Shown one piece after another: positions 59,995 to 64,000 of a DNA stretch of 64,000 nucleotides. The translations under genes were made by a program, and so were the position numbers. Each line of letters opens with the position of its first letter. Within the stretch, counting starts at the first letter, position 1. The DNA is from Arctopsyche grandis (taxonomy: Eukaryota > Arthropoda > Insecta > Trichoptera > Hydropsychidae): the NCBI RefSeq assembly GCF_051622035.1, contig NC_135355.1, positions 25,771,986 to 25,835,985 of the forward strand, written 5' to 3'. The notes under the pieces are model-generated. The model ran no database searches and was not told the origin of the DNA. It saw only the letters and a list, made by a program, of their open reading frames with translations.

Positions 59995-62900
59995 TTATCG
60001 GACACCTTGAGTTTTGTGATGTGCTGTGGTCGGTCTCCTGCGCGCCGTAGTCGGTTTCTTGATCTCAATATCAGCTTCTCTAGCCAAAGCGGAATTGAGC
60101 ACCTGAAAACCGCCGAATCGATCAAATACAGCGTATTCACAATTTGGTAGTAGTTAAAATATTAAAATAGTTACTTCTTTCAACGCCGCGGAGACTTCGG
60201 GTTTTTTATAGACTTTTGTTGTTGATCCGAGTATTTCCATTTTCAAGTCAAGTAAGTTTTCAGCTCGGTAGCGCATCTCGGGTCGGTTCCGTACCGATTC
60301 GCTGATTGGACGACGCTTGCTGGGGAACGTCATCGGACGCTGTATCACTTGACCGTCATCATCGTGTCTGGAATACAAAGCAGCCATTAGAATCATCGAA
60401 ATTTTCTGTCGAGTTTTACAAGTTAAATAAACATACCGGTAATCGTGTGGAATTTCCCACTCGTCGGTGTCTTCGTTATATCGTACTCGATAAACTAAAG
60501 CGCGGCCGGCTTCGGGGACAAAGTTATCAGCGAGCAGCAACTTCTTTTTCAATTCTGTTATGAGATCTTCCTGTAAGGCTTCTAATTCGCGACGTTCTCG
60601 ATCGTGAGCTTCACGCATTTCTATCATCTCCTCCCTTACACTACTATACTTTGCAAGGCACTTTTTCAACCTAAAAACGAACATTGTGTTACAAAATAAC
60701 ATACATATATATAAATTCACTTCATTAGAAAGAAGATTTTTTTATACCTATTAGTTTTATGATCGACTTCTTGTTGGAGAGTAGTAAATGTGTTATTGAC
60801 ATAAGCGGTTGTTTCTTCTTCTAAATCAATTTTTTGTTGCATTTCCACCTAAATAAAAAAGTTCATAAATCATAAATATAAATATTTTCAATACAACATT
60901 AAACGGATACTAAAAAAAAGATACAAACTTCTCTTTTTTTCCGTTCGGAAATTTCCAAATTTCTCTGCTCTAATATGATTTGGCTTTCATTAAGATTATT
61001 AATTATATCTTTTTCAGCTTGTGAACCGACACCACCACGCACCATCCTATCTTGCAATTCCATTATCTTAGACTCAAGCTCTTCCGTTTTGCAACGTTCT
61101 GCTTCTATGTGTGATTCTGCTTCCATACTTTGAGTCTGAAGTTCCATCGTCAAAGCTTCAACTTCATCTAAATAGAATAAAAAACAAATTTTACCATACA
61201 GGAAGCTCTAACTTAGTGGTTTCCAACAGGTCTATTTTAAAGCGAACATGTCCTCTTTTCAGAAAAAAATCTTTTGTCCTTTTTCTTTGGTCAAATATGT
61301 CGCGTTATTATTTTGTTGGGGACGTTATGTCGTGACGCCGTATAAACGCTGTATACAACAGCCAATAAGTTTTCGCGACTCATCGACCAATGACCTCTCT
61401 GTATTGACAATACCCACTAGGTATAAATATTAGGCGATTTTGGTCCATGCTTAATTCGGTGCTGGACCTAAAGCGGACGATTCGGAGCTAAACTGTAGCT
61501 GGACACGTCCACCCTACAGTTTAGCTCAATTTATTATTATATTTAAAACAAAAATTTAGGGGGCGCAATGTTGATGATGGGTATGCCAATGAGTTAATTT
61601 TATATAAGTAAAATGGAAGTTTTTAATTATTATTTTATGAATATATATTTCGTTTTTCAAAAACTCATATATACATAGGTACATAAGTGGTTCGTGGGAT
61701 TTAAAATTATGAATTTAGTGGTCTGTGAGGTCCGAAAGGTTGGCGCCCGCTATTCTAAACGATCTTATGTTAAATTTTGAACTAGTTCTTAAGAGGGCTG
61801 GACACCTTTATTTATTTTGTTAAGAGGGCTGAACACCAGCGCCTTGTCCATACATACGTATTACACTTCTCCCTTCCTCAATTATGGCACTAGAGAAACT
61901 ATTTTTTAATATGCCATGGATATCCACCATTGGGATGCATCTATCGTTTTATTTTTTTGATTAGTTACTTTTTATAGGAGCTAGGAGCCGCCAAACATCT
62001 ATAAAATCGCCTCTTTTTTACACCCACGAAAAGAGTCCAGCGTGCTTATTTAACGGTCGATTTAAAAAAAAAATACGCGCATAGTTGCACAGAAAATATC
62101 TTTCTCATACCGATGATAAAATTTTTTTAAAAATTGGTCCAATACGAAACCTCGATTTTGTCGATTTAAAATACGTATTATCTGGTCGAAGCGATACTGT
62201 CGCATTCACTCAATATATATATCAAAGAAAGGAACGGCAACAAAATTAAGGTTTCGGGTGTACAGCCCTCTTAATGTCGAGGCTTTATTTTCATTTTTAA
62301 ATAAAATAAAATATTTTTGAGAAATGTCCTCTTTGTGTTTACTTTACTTACCAGTTGGAAACCCTACTCTAACTACATACATATGGTAAAATATTCAAAT
62401 AATAATGTACCACTGTTATCTTGCAATTGCGGCGAATTAGTCTTTTCTCTGGGTATCCGTTTCGGTTTATCCTTTTTCCTCTCCATCGCTTTACGATCCA
62501 CGAGCATCTTACGCAATCGTGCAATTTCTTCTTTAAACTCGTGCAGCTTTGCATCTTTAGGATCCTCATTTCGAATAGGTTGATTTTTAATAGCTAAATT
62601 AAATACGAACAAATGATTACGTTGTTTATTTCAATTGTTTCGACTATTTGAACGGTTTCGACGTTTACCTTTGGCTCTGTGTGCATATCTCAACGTTGTT
62701 ATAGTTTCATCGTAATTGTACGAAGCTGGGCCTATGTTGGCGATCATAATAGTCTTAGAATTGCCACCTAAAGAATCTTGCAGAATGCGGGTCAGCTTTG
62801 AATCCCTAAATTCAAATAAAAGGCAGCATAATGAGCCGATTTGATTCGGTTTATCGAATCTATTCAATTCACCACCGTTACATACCTGTAAGGTACATGC

Positions 62901-63923
62901 GGTGAGTTTTCGGCCAGTGCAGATATAACATTACCGAGGCTCGAAAGGGCTTGATTGATTTTTGACGCTTCTTTTAGCCGATCGGCCGAAGCGTTCGTTT
63001 TGCCTTGCCTTTCGCTTCCAGCTAAGTCGACCAAATTCAACTTGCCCACTCTGAAACATTTTTAAAGGATTCACGTCGATTAAATTTACATTTATAATAT
63101 GTATACGTATATGCAGGAAACCAACATTTGGCCGCAGCTGATTGAAAGATAATTTGTTATAAATATTCATTCACACCTGATTGTATCTGTTCCTTTGTGT
63201 GCCATTTCAATTGTGATGAGGAATATGGCGTGCGATCTCGATGAATGCTCGTTCATATCGGTTCTTCCTGTAGTTCTATTTTTATTGCCGGACCGCATCA
63301 CTTTACACATATCGGCAGACGAACGACAAATTACCGATGTCATATCGGGAATATAGAAACCTGTAAACTCCTGGAAAAAATTAAATAAAAATACATAAAT
63401 ATTGACATATATTTATATTTATGTATTTATTTTCAAATAATTTTCACTGCATACTTGTCCTCGGAGTGTGAGCTTTTTCTTATTGTCCTTTTTCAGTAGG
63501 TCTCTTATATCTTCCATATACAATTCAATATAGGAGCAGCTGACGAGATAGGTAACGTCTTCGGATGCTTCAGATTGAATATGCTGCCAGACTTGAGAGA
63601 AGCATCGTGGGATAATTCCTTCACAGTTTGCAGAGCCTTCCATCGTGTGCGTTTTACCAGTACCAGTTTGTCCGTATGCAAATACACAACCATTGAAACC
63701 ATCCAATACTGAATTGACCAAAGGACGCACCTAATTGAAACCATAATGAGAAATTACATATAATAAATCAAATACGTTATATGTATATAAAACATACCAT
63801 TTCATCGTATAGGCTTTCTTGTGTGGCATTCCAATCATAGGCAGCATCATATGTGAAGAGTTTATCCTGACCTTTCGGACTCGCAACTTGTATAGTACCC
63901 CTTTCATTCAAGACTTCCACCAC
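59995..63923 (-). CDS. Klp68D: Kinesin-2 heavy chain, KIF3B/Klp68D type (N-terminus outside window)
   Basis: Eleven exons in phase: 63798-63923, 63455-63730, 63177-63370, 62886-63050, 62669-62805, 62411-62593, 60929-61167, 60748-60848, 60437-60670, 60175-60367, 59995-60102. They give 651 visible residues; the first ~30 are missing. Kinesin-2 is a plus-end motor for intraflagellar and axonal transport, working as a KIF3A/KIF3B heterodimer with KAP. Motor motifs in visible numbering: P-loop GQTGTGKT (62-69), switch I NEHSSRSH (174-181), switch II DLAGSE (207-212), [20 protein letters not shown] Lys-rich linker leads to a coiled coil (about 361-520), then the tail [10 protein letters not shown] and [14 protein letters not shown]. 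The RPE.RYRAEN tail is a KIF3B/C hallmark, and [13 protein letters not shown] and [12 protein letters not shown] also favour Klp68D over Klp64D. An OSM-3/KIF17 identity is less likely given this tail. Confidence 0.9.
61485..61527. repeat. Perfect 14-bp-stem hairpin in kinesin intron
   Basis: GAGCTAAACTGTAG (61485-61498) and its exact complement CTACAGTTTAGCTC (61514-61527) enclose a 15-nt loop. The surrounding 61310-61530 has CCAAT, TATAAATA and a GGGGACG start. Parts of it resemble 10690-10800, so it may belong to an LTR- or promoter-like repeat. Confidence 0.5.
61820..62274. mobile_element. TTAA-flanked element in the large kinesin intron
   Basis: The termini are TTAAGAGGGCTGAACACC and GGTGTACAGCCCTCTTAA, with TTAA at both ends. 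A second left-end copy, TTAAGAGGGCTGGACACC, sits just outside at 61789. There is no ORF. The TTAA target suggests piggyBac-type transposition. It lies in the intron between 62411 and 61167. Confidence 0.75.
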
Positions 63924-64000
63924 CTAGATTTCAATAAATGATTTGAAAATTTTATTTGAGACCAAATTGAAAAAGACTGCAACGTGCACATTATTTGTTC

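Overview
This is eukaryotic, AT-rich DNA with spliced genes, (TA)n tracts, a tRNA-derived SINE, non-LTR retrotransposons and many short inverted-repeat transposons. The gene set (Bap170/ARID2, cereblon, a KIF3B/Klp68D-type kinesin-2) and the RTE-type retrotransposon point to an insect. Lepidoptera is plausible from the many small exons and the retrotransposon type, but I cannot fix the order.

Layout. At 1-480 (minus) lies the 5' coding end of an unrecognised Arg/Gln/Pro-rich protein that leaves the window. From about 0.5 to 39.4 kb no conserved host gene is visible. This stretch is an accessory landscape: a foldback element, a family of hAT-like non-autonomous elements with 8-bp target duplications, two TTAA (piggyBac-type) elements, an intact 985-residue RTE-like retrotransposon with 5'-truncated relatives, a tRNA-derived SINE, a decayed jockey/CR1-type LINE split by a solo LTR, and one very GC-rich island at 34.7-35.6 kb that may be a promoter/CpG island.

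From 39.4 kb to the end the window is gene-dense. In order: cereblon (plus, 9 exons, 398 aa); a 315-residue protein with a transposase-type double helix-turn-helix (minus, 4 exons), probably a domesticated transposon DNA-binding domain; Bap170/ARID2 (plus, 29 exons, 1620 aa, all splice phases consistent); and the 3' eleven exons of a kinesin-2 gene (minus, N-terminus beyond the window). Cereblon and the HTH gene converge, the HTH gene and Bap170 diverge, and Bap170 and the kinesin converge.

Functionally the host genes are independent housekeeping units: substrate receptor of a CRL4 ubiquitin ligase, PBAP chromatin remodelling subunit, and intraflagellar/axonal motor. Transposons have entered their introns and flanks. 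They may have altered them: the only AATAAA hexamers soon after the cereblon stop codon lie inside a hAT-like insertion. The strongest novelty candidates are the domesticated HTH gene, a LINE/SINE pair sharing a 3' hairpin whose stems covary while the loop is fixed, and a family of modular palindromes found at two loci.

All exon boundaries were read by hand from splice consensus and reading-frame continuity. No homology search was possible.
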